Shown in pieces: positions 1-8,576 of a stretch of 64,000 bases of DNA; positions within the stretch are counted from its first letter, which is position 1, and each line of letters opens with the position of its first letter. The notes under the pieces were generated by a model. That model made no database searches. It was given only the letters and a program-made list of their open reading frames with translations, and was not told the origin of the DNA. Position numbers and translations under genes: made by a program. The DNA is from Pedobacter ginsengisoli. GTDB lineage: Bacteria; Bacteroidota; Bacteroidia; Sphingobacteriales; Sphingobacteriaceae. The DNA lies in the NCBI RefSeq assembly GCF_002736205.1, contig NZ_CP024091.1, positions 3,655,555 to 3,719,554 on the forward strand, read 5' to 3'.

Positions 1-326
1 ATGCGATTATAAAATACACGAAAGGCGAATACAAGAACGAAAATCCGAAAAAGAAAGGCGATGCCGGTGGAGGTGGCAGTATGCTTGCAATCATCATTAT
101 CATTGTTGTCATTATCGTTATTCTTCGAAGAGGTGGTGGTAGTGGTGGCGGTGGCCAGGTTATAAGTGGCCGTGGGGCTGCTGACGCTCTTTTCTGGAGT
201 ATGTTGTTAGGCGGTGGCAGAAGCTCTGGCGGTGGCGGCTGGGGTGGAGGCAGCGGCGGAGGCGGTGGCTTCGGAGGTTTTGGAGGTGGTAGTTTTGGAG
301 GCGGTGGTAGTAGTGGTAGCTGGTAA
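1..326 (+). CDS. TPM-domain (YgcG-type) protein, C-terminal fragment
   Basis: The 3' end of a gene that begins before the window; the reading frame enters at base 3. What is visible is a short charged stretch, one strongly hydrophobic membrane segment (Met-Leu-Ala then a run of Ile/Val), a basic RR stop-transfer, and a long Gly/Ser-rich tail ending in GGGGSSGSW. This architecture (N-terminal TPM domain, one membrane helix, glycine-rich tail with FGG repeats) is typical of the YgcG/TPM family of membrane-anchored proteins. The TPM domain itself is not in the window, so the assignment rests on the tail only. An internal Met at 81 is not needed as a start, because the frame is open upstream. Confidence 0.7.
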   Translation, partial: AIIKYTKGEYKNENPKKKGDAGGGGSMLAIIIIIVVIIVILRRGGGSGGGGQVISGRGAADALFWSMLLGGGRSSGGGGWGGGSGGGGGFGGFGGGSFGGGGSSGSW

Positions 327-331
327 ATAAT

Positions 332-730
332 ATGTTAAGAAGAGACTTAATTACAGCAGAAATTCAAAAACTTGCCCAGGTTTTAGCCCGAATTATGGGC
401 TTAAAATTAGAAGGAAAGCTTGCTGAGGCAGATGATTTACTTATAGAATCGTTGGTTAATAATTTTGGAATTACCCCTCAAGAGTTATTTTCCGTTAATT
501 CATCCGAATTTCAAGTGCTGTTAACTGAAAAGGAATTCCCTGCTGAAAAACTGGAAATGCTAAGCCAGTTTCTTTACTCTCAGTTTGATCCTTCGGCTAT
601 TAATCCGAGGAATGATTCATTTGCCGAGAAGCTATATTTAATATACCACTTACTGGAAACAAAACATCGCATCATAAACATCACTAATCTGGACCGACAA
701 AAAATGGTCAATCGATATCTTAACAGCTAA
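332..730 (+). CDS. Conserved hypothetical protein, 132 aa
   Basis: Not recognised with certainty. The predicted protein is soluble, acidic and mostly alpha-helical, with no signal peptide or membrane segment. The N-terminal pattern (RRDLITAEIQKLAQVLARIM, then a charged segment with LAEADDLL) loosely resembles the small helical DUF6483-type proteins of Firmicutes, but that is only an impression. It starts five bases after the TPM-domain gene stops and ends one base before the NUDIX gene, so the three genes are probably cotranscribed. Confidence 0.7.
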   Translation: MLRRDLITAEIQKLAQVLARIMGLKLEGKLAEADDLLIESLVNNFGITPQELFSVNSSEFQVLLTEKEFPAEKLEMLSQFLYSQFDPSAINPRNDSFAEKLYLIYHLLETKHRIINITNLDRQKMVNRYLNS

Positions 731-731
731 T

Positions 732-1283
732 ATGGAAATAAAAAAATGGCAAAAACTTTCATCCAGATATCTGGTGAGGGAAAAGTGGGCTACGTTACGT
801 GTGGATACTTGTGATTTACAGAATGGAGTTATAAAAGACGACTATTATGTACTTGAATATCCAAATTGGGTTAATGCTATTGCAGTAACTGAAGACAATA
901 AAATAATTCTGGTTCGCCAATATCGCCATGGGGCTGATATTATCTCTTTAGAGATTCCTGGCGGTGTTATTGATGGTGATGAATTACCTGAAACGGCCAT
1001 TAAAAGAGAACTACTAGAGGAAACAGGTTATTCTTTTAAAAGTTCAGAGCTGATAGCTACGTTATACCCTAATCCGGCAACATCTACAAATGTTACTTAC
1101 ACCTATTTATTAAAAGGAGGCGTTAAAACTCATGATCAGCATTTAGATGAACATGAAATTCTTAGTGTAGAAGAATATACTATAGAAGAGGCTAAACAAA
1201 TCCTGAAAGACAATAAGATTGAACAGGCCCTACATTCGGCAGCTTTATTTTATGGCTTAATGAAGCTTGATGCTATAAAGTAA
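732..1283 (+). CDS. NUDIX hydrolase, ADP-ribose pyrophosphatase-like
   Basis: A 183-aa cytoplasmic hydrolase of nucleoside diphosphates linked to another moiety. The NUDIX box is complete at about residues 77-99 (GGVIDGDELPETAIKRELLE followed by ETG), giving the G-x5-E-x7-RE-x2-EE-x-G pattern that binds the catalytic metal. The preceding strand-rich part (ILVRQYRHGAD, then SLEIPGG) is typical of the ADP-ribose pyrophosphatase branch, so ADP-ribose or a sugar nucleotide is the likely substrate; the exact one cannot be read from sequence. The ATG lies one base after the previous stop. A terminator follows at 1296-1329. Confidence 0.88.
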   Translation: MEIKKWQKLSSRYLVREKWATLRVDTCDLQNGVIKDDYYVLEYPNWVNAIAVTEDNKIILVRQYRHGADIISLEIPGGVIDGDELPETAIKRELLEETGYSFKSSELIATLYPNPATSTNVTYTYLLKGGVKTHDQHLDEHEILSVEEYTIEEAKQILKDNKIEQALHSAALFYGLMKLDAIK

Positions 1284-1295
1284 ATTCTGCAATAT

Positions 1296-1329
1296 AAAAA
1301 AGGTTGCACATATGATGCAACCTTTTTTT
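1296..1329. terminator. Bidirectional intrinsic terminator
   Basis: An 8-bp perfect stem (AGGTTGCA / TGCAACCT, arms 1301-1308 and 1316-1323, 7-nt loop) is flanked by an A-run on the left and a T-run on the right. It can therefore terminate both the NUDIX transcript and the convergent dnaA transcript. Confidence 0.8.
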
Positions 1330-1356
1330 ATGCCTTAATAACTGAGCTTTAATGTT

Positions 1357-2787
1357 TTAGCTCATTTTTAGTTTCTTCTGTATGTCGTGTACGTACCCCT
1401 TAAATTTCTTATCTGTATCAATTAAATCTTCAACAGTCTGGCATGCATAAATTACTGTTGAATGGTCTCTTCCTCCAAAGAAAGCTCCAATAGTTTTTAA
1501 TGATGACTTGGTATGACTCTTGGAAAGGTACATAGAAATCTGTCTGGCCTGAACAATTTCACGTTTCCGTGTTTGTGATTTAACCATATCCACAGGAACT
1601 TCAAAATATTCACATACCAATTTCTGAATGTATTCCATAGAGATCTCTTTGGAAGTATTTTTAATAAAGTTCTTCAACATCTGCTTAGCTAATGCCAAAT
1701 CGATGTCTTTTTTATTCAATGTTGATTGTGCTAACAGGGAAACCATTGCACCTTCTAGTTCCCTTACGTTGTTATCAATATTGTGGGCTACGTATTCCAC
1801 TACTTCAGATGGCAGTTCAATCCCATCTGCATACATTTTCTTTTTAAGAATTGCTATTCTTGTTTCAAAATCAGGAATCTGCAAGTCTGCAGAAAGCCCC
1901 CATTTAAAACGGCTTAACAATCTTTCTTCTAGTCCTGCTAGGTCTTTAGGCGCTTTATCTGAAGACAAGATAACCTGTTTACCTGATTGGTGAAGATGAT
2001 TAAAGATATGGAAGAATATATCCTGTGTTTTTTCCTTACCTGCAAAATTATGTACGTCATCCATAATGATAACATCCATTGCCTGATAAAAATTCACAAA
2101 ATCATTGATCGTATTGTTCTTTAATGAATCTACAAATTGCTGGCAGAATTTCTCACACGAAACATAAATTACCAGTTTGTCTGGCATGTTACGTTTAATT
2201 TCATTACCAATAGCCTGGGCAAGGTGTGTTTTTCCTAATCCTACTCCTCCATAAATCATTAATGGATTAAAGGACGTACCTCCCGGTTTTGCGGCTACTG
2301 CATAACCTGCTGATCTTGCTAAGCGGTTGCAATCTCCTTCTATGTAATTCTCAAACGTATAATTAGAATTCAATTGAGGATCAACATTAAGTTTCTTTAA
2401 ACCCGGAATAATAAAAGGATTCTTAATGTCTTTGTTTATAGAAACAGGAATTGGCATTGATTGAACCTTTGCCTCTGCCCCATTTCCATTACTTGGCATG
2501 TTAGTGGTATATGGCGATCCTGTATTAGAAGATTTATCCACAACGATGTTATACTCTAACCTTCCCTCATCTCCTAATTGCTTTTTAACTGTTTTACGAA
2601 GCAGCCCTACATAGTGTTCTTCCAACCATTCATAGAAGAACAAACTAGGCACTTGTATGGTTAAAACTTTGCCTTCCAATTTCAAAGCTGATATCGGTTC
2701 GAACCAAGTCTTGAAACTTTGGGTCGGTATGTTATCTTTTATGATTTGGAGACAGTTTTTCCACACTTCTGTACAAGTTTTTTCCAT
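1357..2787 (-). CDS. dnaA: Chromosomal replication initiator DnaA
   Basis: Initiates replication by binding DnaA boxes and opening oriC. From the start used here (MEKTCTEVW) the protein has 476 aa. Domain I is residues 1-85 and a Ser/Asn/Pro-rich linker follows. The AAA+ core has Walker A GGVGLGKTH (about 180-188) and Walker B VIIMDDVHNF (about 239-248). Domain IV ends with the DNA-binding signature GGRDHSTVIYA. The frame stays open 26 codons further upstream, but that extension (YCSYRYCKPTNY) is not DnaA-like. The gene is alone on its strand, with a terminator after it. A perfect TTATCCACA box lies inside the gene and a one-mismatch box upstream. Confidence 0.97.
   Translation of the reverse strand: MEKTCTEVWKNCLQIIKDNIPTQSFKTWFEPISALKLEGKVLTIQVPSLFFYEWLEEHYVGLLRKTVKKQLGDEGRLEYNIVVDKSSNTGSPYTTNMPSNGNGAEAKVQSMPIPVSINKDIKNPFIIPGLKKLNVDPQLNSNYTFENYIEGDCNRLARSAGYAVAAKPGGTSFNPLMIYGGVGLGKTHLAQAIGNEIKRNMPDKLVIYVSCEKFCQQFVDSLKNNTINDFVNFYQAMDVIIMDDVHNFAGKEKTQDIFFHIFNHLHQSGKQVILSSDKAPKDLAGLEERLLSRFKWGLSADLQIPDFETRIAILKKKMYADGIELPSEVVEYVAHNIDNNVRELEGAMVSLLAQSTLNKKDIDLALAKQMLKNFIKNTSKEISMEYIQKLVCEYFEVPVDMVKSQTRKREIVQARQISMYLSKSHTKSSLKTIGAFFGGRDHSTVIYACQTVEDLIDTDKKFKGYVHDIQKKLKMS
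2534..2542 (+). promoter_or_regulatory. Perfect DnaA-box 9-mer inside dnaA
   Basis: TTATCCACA, the consensus DnaA box, falls in the part of dnaA that encodes the domain I/II linker. It is a single site, so it may be chance; no cluster of boxes was seen. Confidence 0.3.
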
Positions 2788-2869
2788 TGTTATTCTATAA
2801 TTTGTTGGTTTACAGTAACGATACGAGCAATAAAAAACTGCTGTTTCGAGAGATCGAATATTCAAAAAA

Positions 2870-2878
2870 TTATCAACA
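2870..2878 (+). promoter_or_regulatory. Near-consensus DnaA box upstream of dnaA
   Basis: TTATCAACA, one mismatch from the consensus, lies 83 bases upstream of the dnaA start in an AT-rich leader. The position would suit autoregulation, but a single degenerate site is weak evidence. Confidence 0.3.
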
Positions 2879-2981
2879 AAAAAAACTTAATTTTCATTTA
2901 TTTGGTAACTGCTTAGGTAGCAATAACCTACCCTTCTTAACCTGAATTTTTTATGTTAATAACTATTTATTAACATCCTTT

Positions 2982-4529
2982 TTAATATTCTCCAAAAACA
3001 TTACGCAGTGTGTTGGCTATTTCACCAAGGGTTGAATATGCCTCTACCGCTGTTAAAATGTACGGCATCAAATTCTCAGTTCCTTTCGCAGCATCCAATA
3101 GGTTATTCAACGCTTTTTCAACAGCAATGTTATCTCTTTCGGCTTTTAGCTTATTTATCTTGTCAGTTTGTATGGCACGGATTGATTCATCTATAGTAAA
3201 CACTTCCGTTATCCCTTCTTGTTCCTGTACAAATTTATTTACCCCAACAATAATCCTGCTGGCCTCTTCAACCTCTACCTGATAGCGATAAGCTGCATCT
3301 GCAATTTCATTTTGAATATACTCATTTTCTATTGCATTTACTGAGCCGCCCATCGCATCTATTTTATCTATATAGGATTGCGCTGCTGCTTCAATTTCAT
3401 CAGTTAATGTTTCCACAAAAAATGAACCTGCCAATGGGTCAACCGTATCTGTAACCCCACTTTCAAAAGCAATTACTTGTTGTGTGCGCAACGCGATTTT
3501 TGCTGCTGCCTCTGTAGGCAAAGAAAGTGCCTCATCATAACCGTTTGTGTGTAAAGACTGTGTGCCTCCCAACACCGCAGCCAGGGCCTGATTTGTAACC
3601 CGTATTACATTATTAAGCGGCTGCTGTGCTGTTAATGTAGATCCTCCTGTTTGTGTATGAAAGCGAAGCATTTGGGCTTTCTCATCTGTTGCCCCAAGTT
3701 CCTTCGTTATTTTTGCCCACATTCTTCTTGCTGCCCTGAACTTGGCTATCTCCTCAAAGAAATTATTGTGACAATTGAAAAAGAACGAAAGTCGTTTGGC
3801 AAAAATATTAATATCCAATCCCTTCTCTAATGCAGCGTTAAGGTATGCTTTTCCATTTGCCAATGTAAAGGCCAGCTCCTGAACTGCTGTTGATCCAGCC
3901 TCTCTGATGTGATATCCCGAAATAGAAATTGTATTCCACTTAGGCACTTCCTTACTGCAATACTCAAAAATATCAGTGATAATCCTCATTGAAGGCTTTG
4001 GCGGATAGATATAAGTTCCTCTGGCAGCATATTCCTTTAAAATATCGTTCTGTATGGTACCCGATATTTGCTTAATATCAGCTCCCTGTTTTTTAGCCAG
4101 TGCAATATACATAGCCAATAAAATAGAAGCCGTAGCATTAATCGTCATAGAGGTGGTAATTTTTTGCAGTTCTATTCCATCAAACAGTATTTCCATATCT
4201 TTTAATGAATCAATTGCAACGCCAACTTTACCAACCTCCCCTTCGGCCATATCATGATCTGAGTCGTATCCAATCTGGGTAGGAAGGTCAAATGCAACCG
4301 ACAAGCCCATTGTGCCCTGCTTAAGTAAATAATGATAACGCTGGTTAGACTCCTCGGCTGTAGAGAACCCTGCATACTGTCGCATGGTCCATAACCTACC
4401 TCTATACATATCTTTTTGGATCCCCCTGGTAAAAGGAAATTCTCCTGGCGCCTCATTTAACGGCTTCGCAGTAGTATATAACTCTTTAATCTCGATACCT
4501 GAAGTGGTGGTAAAACTTTTCTCTTTCAT
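2982..4529 (-). CDS. Methylmalonyl-CoA mutase, catalytic subunit without B12 domain
   Basis: Catalytic TIM-barrel part of the adenosylcobalamin enzyme that interconverts methylmalonyl-CoA and succinyl-CoA. At 515 aa it stops at [15 protein letters not shown], where fused enzymes continue into the cobalamin-binding domain, so that domain must be a separate polypeptide, as in split archaeal-type mutases. Residues that mark methylmalonyl-CoA rather than isobutyryl- or hydroxyisobutyryl-CoA as substrate are present: Tyr52 in MRQYAGFST and Arg182 in [10 protein letters not shown]. His207 in SGYHIREAG is the conserved radical-stage histidine. It starts two bases after the stop of the upstream membrane-protein gene, so the two are cotranscribed. 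Confidence 0.93.
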   Translation of the reverse strand: MKEKSFTTTSGIEIKELYTTAKPLNEAPGEFPFTRGIQKDMYRGRLWTMRQYAGFSTAEESNQRYHYLLKQGTMGLSVAFDLPTQIGYDSDHDMAEGEVGKVGVAIDSLKDMEILFDGIELQKITTSMTINATASILLAMYIALAKKQGADIKQISGTIQNDILKEYAARGTYIYPPKPSMRIITDIFEYCSKEVPKWNTISISGYHIREAGSTAVQELAFTLANGKAYLNAALEKGLDINIFAKRLSFFFNCHNNFFEEIAKFRAARRMWAKITKELGATDEKAQMLRFHTQTGGSTLTAQQPLNNVIRVTNQALAAVLGGTQSLHTNGYDEALSLPTEAAAKIALRTQQVIAFESGVTDTVDPLAGSFFVETLTDEIEAAAQSYIDKIDAMGGSVNAIENEYIQNEIADAAYRYQVEVEEASRIIVGVNKFVQEQEGITEVFTIDESIRAIQTDKINKLKAERDNIAVEKALNNLLDAAKGTENLMPYILTAVEAYSTLGEIANTLRNVFGEY

Positions 4530-4531
4530 AG

Positions 4532-5077
4532 TTAAAATAACAAATGAATATCTTTTTTAATAAGATCTAGCGTTAAATCATAAGGGTTGTCGGCAATACC
4601 TGCCATATGTTGCAGTATCTTTCTGCTTAAATCTACGCCTTCTGCTTCGGTTGGCAATCCTCTGGCGGCATTACTGATCATGGCTAAAGTATCATCCTTA
4701 AGTTTCCTAACAACTTCCCAGGTCGAAGCACTCACATATAACTGCTGGGCAATATTGTGCTGATATTCTGATTTTATTTCATTAAGTAAAACCGATTGAA
4801 GGTCGACAACAGAAATACCAGGCTGATGCACCCTGATCAACAAGTTTGACGGGCTTATCCTGTCCACAAAAACAACTAGTCGCTCATATGCCTGCAACCG
4901 CAGCGGAAGAATTTGTAACTGTTCGTTTCTTTTAGGGTCTGATGGTTTTGTTTCAACAGACTTTGATACCAGATACTTTCTAAGATCATTTATAAAAAGA
5001 TAATATCCTGCCACAACAGTTATAATACCACCTGTGGCCAATATGGCAACTTCCGTTAAAAAGTTTTGTATGTTCAT
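4532..5077 (-). CDS. Conserved membrane-anchored hypothetical protein
   Basis: 181 aa. One N-terminal hydrophobic helix (about residues 8-28, with [15 protein letters not shown]) is followed by a Lys-rich juxtamembrane stretch and a cytoplasmic helical domain of about 130 residues with no motif I can name ([10 protein letters not shown], then [16 protein letters not shown]). It is the first gene of a two-gene operon with the methylmalonyl-CoA mutase subunit (2-bp gap), which suggests a link with that enzyme. It is not the missing B12-binding subunit: no DxHxxG motif is present. Function unknown. Confidence 0.8.
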   Translation of the reverse strand: MNIQNFLTEVAILATGGIITVVAGYYLFINDLRKYLVSKSVETKPSDPKRNEQLQILPLRLQAYERLVVFVDRISPSNLLIRVHQPGISVVDLQSVLLNEIKSEYQHNIAQQLYVSASTWEVVRKLKDDTLAMISNAARGLPTEAEGVDLSRKILQHMAGIADNPYDLTLDLIKKDIHLLF

Positions 5078-5228
5078 TCAGCTTTGTTTGAATACAGTAA
5101 TAATTAGTATAGAGTCTCAGCAAAAATGTACATTTTATTTATATTTACCCCCACTATTTGATTTTTTAGATAAAGGGATAGAGGGCTCTAGCAGAGCAAA
5201 CTATACTACTTTTATAAACAATAATAAC

Positions 5229-5236
5229 TAAATTTG
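5229..5236 (+). promoter_or_regulatory. Candidate Bacteroidota -7 box for the Fe-S carrier gene
   Basis: TAAATTTG matches the Bacteroidota TAnnTTTG element and lies 22 bases upstream of the ATG at 5259. A clear -33 TTG at the usual distance is not evident (only a T-run near 5210). Confidence 0.4.
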
Positions 5237-5258
5237 TACTTCCTAATTTTTTAATAAT

Positions 5259-5612
5259 ATGAGTAATACAGTTGATACAGCATTTGCACCGGTAACTTTT
5301 ACAGAGGGCGCTGTAAAGGAGCTTTTTAAATTAAAAGATCAGCAAGAAATTTCTGAGGACTTCGGCTTACGCGTAGGAGTTGAAGGTGGAGGCTGCTCTG
5401 GAATGAATTATGTGCTGGGTTTTGATCAGAAAAAAGAAGGTGATCAGGAATTTATTATTGATGGCATTAAGGTTTACATGCATAAAGCTCATCAAATGTA
5501 TTTGATGGGGATGCAGGTTGACTGGCAGGATGGATTAAACTCAAGAGGCTTTACTTTCAGCAACCCGAATGCAAGCAGCACTTGCGGTTGCGGAACAAGT
5601 TTCTCAGTTTAA
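5259..5612 (+). CDS. A-type iron-sulfur cluster carrier (HesB/IscA/ErpA family)
   Basis: A 117-aa cytoplasmic scaffold/carrier that passes Fe-S clusters to apoproteins. The three family cysteines are present: Cys46 in EGGGCSGMNY, and Cys109 and Cys111 in the C-terminal TCGCGTSF. Length and spacing are standard for the family. It is monocistronic, with a TAnnTTTG box upstream and a terminator downstream; no SUF genes are next to it. IscA, SufA and ErpA cannot be told apart by sequence alone. Confidence 0.93.
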   Translation: MSNTVDTAFAPVTFTEGAVKELFKLKDQQEISEDFGLRVGVEGGGCSGMNYVLGFDQKKEGDQEFIIDGIKVYMHKAHQMYLMGMQVDWQDGLNSRGFTFSNPNASSTCGCGTSFSV

Positions 5613-5641
5613 GTTCCTATTCTTTTGTAACATTATACATG

Positions 5642-5671
5642 GTCTCGTTGTCTTAACAGCGGGACTTTTTA
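5642..5671 (+). terminator. Intrinsic terminator after the Fe-S carrier gene
   Basis: A 10-bp stem that includes two G-U pairs (arms 5642-5651 and 5656-5665, loop CTTA) is followed at once by a run of Ts. Confidence 0.75.
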
Positions 5672-5705
5672 TTTTTATCCCATAAAAGAATATATTTCAT
5701 CTGAA

Positions 5706-6937
5706 ATGACCTATACCGAAAACGTAAAACTAGCCCTTCAATCAATTAAAAGCAACAGGTTGCGTACCATGCTTACCGCATTGATCATCGCAATTGGTTT
5801 ATCTGCATTAGTAGGTATATTAACAACGCTTGATGCTGTTAAAAAAAGTATGACTGAGGCTTTCTCCAGCATGGGAGCCAATGCCTTTACTATAAGAAAC
5901 AGAGGATCCGGTATAAGGGTGGGTGGTTCAGGCCAAAGGCCTAAACCGTTCAGGTCTATCAAATATGAAGATGCTGTAAGCTTTAAAGAACGACTAAATA
6001 CGCCTGCGACAGTGGCCATCAGTGTATTTGCCACAGGTGGTTCAACAGCTAAGTTCGACGCAGAAAAAACTAATCCCAACATCAATATTCAGGGTATAGA
6101 TGAAAATGGATTGAATTCGCAAGGTCTTAACCTCTCCCTTGGGCGTAATTTTAGTCCGGCTGAAGTAGTATCAGGAAATAATGTTTGCATCATAGGTAAT
6201 GAGATCAGAACTAAGCTTTTCAAAAATCAGAGCCCGATAGATAAAATCATTAACGTTGGCAATAACAGGTTAAAGGTTATTGGAGTACTTGAATCTAAAG
6301 GGCAAAGTATGGGCTTTAGTGGAGACAGGTCCGTTTATGTACCTCTGTTAAAAGCCAAATTAATTAACACCAACTCAAACCCATCTTACACCATAACGGT
6401 AATGGTACCGAGTAACGACCAGATGGATAACATCATTGGTGAGGCTACCTCGGAACTGAGAAAAATAAGAAAGGTAAAAGTATCAGAACCTAATAATTTT
6501 GAAATCACAAAAAGTGATTCACTTGCCCAAACTTTATTCGAACAATTAAGATATGTTGTATTAGGAGGAATTGCCATTGGAGGCATTACTTTAATTGGCG
6601 CGTCTATTGGTCTAATGAATATTATGCTTGTTTCTGTAACAGAAAGGACTAGAGAAATAGGAATTAGAAAGGCCATAGGGGCCAACCCTGCTGTAATTCG
6701 CAAACAGTTCTTAATCGAAGCGGTTATTATTTGCCTTATAGGAGGTGCATTTGGCATATTCCTGGGAATAGCCATAGGCAACTTAATCTCATTTGCAATG
6801 GGGGCTCGTTCATAATACCATGGGAATGGATTATCGGAGGTTTTGTATTGTGTGTTGGCGTAGGTATTCTTTCTGGTTATTATCCAGCCAAAAAAGCTTC
6901 TAAACTTGATCCGGTAGAAGCATTAAGATATGAATAA
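5706..6937 (+). pseudogene. MacB/FtsX-type ABC transporter permease, frameshifted
   Basis: Membrane permease of the MacB/FtsX family, which works with a separate ATPase in efflux or lipoprotein-type export. The first frame (5706-6815, 369 aa) holds the N-terminal helix, a periplasmic MacB core domain, two C-terminal helices and the cytoplasmic signature [14 protein letters not shown]. It then hits an early stop after FAMGARS. The missing last helix and tail ([12 protein letters not shown] to DPVEALRYE) continue in another frame up to 6937. Joining the frames at the GGGGG run at 6800-6804 restores a normal length of about 410 aa, so one G has probably been lost. Either the gene is inactive, the tract is variable, or this is a sequencing error. 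No ATPase gene is adjacent. Confidence 0.85.
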
Positions 6938-6963
6938 AAAAAGGGAAGATAGCTATCTTCCCT
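6936..6963 (-). terminator. Terminator of the nucleotide-sugar operon, overlapping the rfbB stop
   Basis: A perfect inverted repeat with 11-bp arms (6942-6952 and 6953-6963) is followed, on the minus strand, by a T-run (6936-6941). The right arm includes the rfbB stop codon and last codons. Confidence 0.75.
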
Positions 6964-8005
6964 CATACTGATTTTCGTAGTAAGCCTGGTAATTCCCAGA
7001 AGTGACATCCGAAAGCCACCCCTCATTTTCTAAATACCATTCTACTGTTTTTTCCAATCCTTCTTCAAACTGCAAGCTAGGCACCCAGTTCAATTCATTT
7101 TGAAGCTTGGTAGAGTCAATAGCATAGCGTAAGTCGTGACCTGCCCTATCGGTTACAAAAGTAATCAGCTTTGCCGACTCTCCCTCTGTCCTGCCAAGTT
7201 TGTTGTCCATTATCTTACATAGTAAATGGATCAAATCTATGTTCTTCCACTCGTTGTGACCACCAATATTATAGGTCTGACCTGTTTTAGCCTGATGAAA
7301 AATTACATCAATTGCACGTGCATGGTCCTCTACCCATAACCAGTCACGAACATTTTCTCCTTTACCATATACAGGTACCGGCTGTGCGTTTTTAATGTTA
7401 TTGATTGCCAATGGTATCAGTTTCTCAGGAAAATGATGAGAGCCATAATTATTTGAGCAGTTAGACACCACTATATCTAACCCATAAGTATCATGATATG
7501 CCCTTACAAAGTGATCAGAAGCAGCTTTTGAAGCTGAATAAGGACTATGAGGGTCATAAGATGTTGACTCTGTAAACATACCGGTTTCACCAAGCGCTCC
7601 ATACACCTCATCTGTTGAAACATGATAAAATCTTTTCTTATCATAACTTCCCTTCCAATATTCACGGGCAGCATTTAAAAGATTAACAGTTCCAATAACA
7701 TTGGTCATAACAAAAGCTGTTGGATCAGCTATTGACCTGTCAACATGAGATTCTGCGGCTAAATGAATAACAGCATCAAAGTTTTCTTTGTTAAACAGCT
7801 CATTTATTACAGAAGCTTCCGTAATATCAGCTTTAACAAAACGGTAATTAGGCTTGTCTTCAATATCGGTTAAGTTTGCAAGATTACCTGCGTAGGTTAA
7901 CTTATCAAGGTTTACAATCATGTAATCAGGATAGTTATTTACAAATCTTCTTACAACATGAGAGCCAATAAATCCTGCTCCTCCGGTAATTAATATTTTT
8001 TTCAT
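6953..8005 (-). CDS. rfbB: dTDP-glucose 4,6-dehydratase
   Basis: SDR-family enzyme that converts dTDP-glucose to dTDP-4-keto-6-deoxyglucose, the branch point to dTDP-rhamnose and other deoxysugars. Evidence: the NAD-binding GGAGFIGSH at residues 8-16, the dehydratase-specific Asp132-Glu133 in STDEVYG, and the catalytic Tyr156-x3-Lys160 in YSASK. The 350-aa length is normal. It is the last gene of a five-gene minus-strand operon (3-bp gap after the unknown 188-aa gene) and ends inside a terminator hairpin. The other dTDP-rhamnose genes (rfbA, rfbC, rfbD) are not in this window. Confidence 0.95.
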   Translation of the reverse strand: MKKILITGGAGFIGSHVVRRFVNNYPDYMIVNLDKLTYAGNLANLTDIEDKPNYRFVKADITEASVINELFNKENFDAVIHLAAESHVDRSIADPTAFVMTNVIGTVNLLNAAREYWKGSYDKKRFYHVSTDEVYGALGETGMFTESTSYDPHSPYSASKAASDHFVRAYHDTYGLDIVVSNCSNNYGSHHFPEKLIPLAINNIKNAQPVPVYGKGENVRDWLWVEDHARAIDVIFHQAKTGQTYNIGGHNEWKNIDLIHLLCKIMDNKLGRTEGESAKLITFVTDRAGHDLRYAIDSTKLQNELNWVPSLQFEEGLEKTVEWYLENEGWLSDVTSGNYQAYYENQYEGR

Positions 8006-8008
8006 AGC

Positions 8009-8575
8009 TTATAATTCTTTAGGTAGTGCAAGCTCTTGTGCTACCGCAGATGTTTTATTTTGGTATATTTTATTAAGTACGGCATTTAGCGAATCCTTTA
8101 AATCAAATTGCAGATCCTCATGAAGCTTATTGTACTTATTTAATACTGAAACTGTCGACTTAACAAAATATACAGACAGCTTTTCGTTAAACTTATGCAG
8201 CGGTGAAAAAACGCTTTCTTTAAAATCTATTGGAATCTGGTTTAACAAATGAATTCTTAACTCCATTTCTGTGGTAATATCTTTTGTTACCTTAAAATGG
8301 TGGCTGATGCTTCCATTTAATTTGCGCATTTTCAACAGCGTATCTTTTGAAGTAAGCTTTTTATCAGATAAAAGTCCTTTCGTTGTTTCATCTATTGCCG
8401 CCATCAGTTTTTCATGGCGTTCCACCAGATCATGCTCATCTTCAAGCAATTTAAAGTGCAGATGCTCTGTTAAAACCTTATCCTTTGCAATTAGTCTGAG
8501 CAATAATTTATCCTTTTCCTTTTCAGGAAGAGACTTTATCTCCTCTTTAAGATCCTTATGCTCACTTAACAGCAT
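8009..8575 (-). CDS. Unknown helical protein within the nucleotide-sugar operon
   Basis: 188 aa, not recognised. It is highly charged (Lys/Glu/Asp-rich), rich in predicted helix and coiled coil, with many Leu and His, and has no cysteine, signal peptide or membrane helix. It is packed between galE (1-bp gap) and rfbB (3-bp gap), so it must be cotranscribed with them; a role in regulating or assembling the sugar-nucleotide enzymes is only a guess. A long open frame on the opposite strand (8271-8741) is judged to be a shadow. Confidence 0.8.
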   Translation of the reverse strand: MLLSEHKDLKEEIKSLPEKEKDKLLLRLIAKDKVLTEHLHFKLLEDEHDLVERHEKLMAAIDETTKGLLSDKKLTSKDTLLKMRKLNGSISHHFKVTKDITTEMELRIHLLNQIPIDFKESVFSPLHKFNEKLSVYFVKSTVSVLNKYNKLHEDLQFDLKDSLNAVLNKIYQNKTSAVAQELALPKEL

Positions 8576-8576
8576 T

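Noticed and set aside
1628..1993. 121-codon frame antisense to dnaA
   Set aside because: Entirely inside dnaA and of shadow composition.
2788..2865. 26-codon N-terminal extension of dnaA
   Set aside because: Begins far upstream of the family start and has no DnaA similarity; MEKTCTEVW fits the normal N-terminus.
6386..6781. 131-codon frame antisense to the permease
   Set aside because: Pro/Ile-rich shadow of membrane-helix codons.
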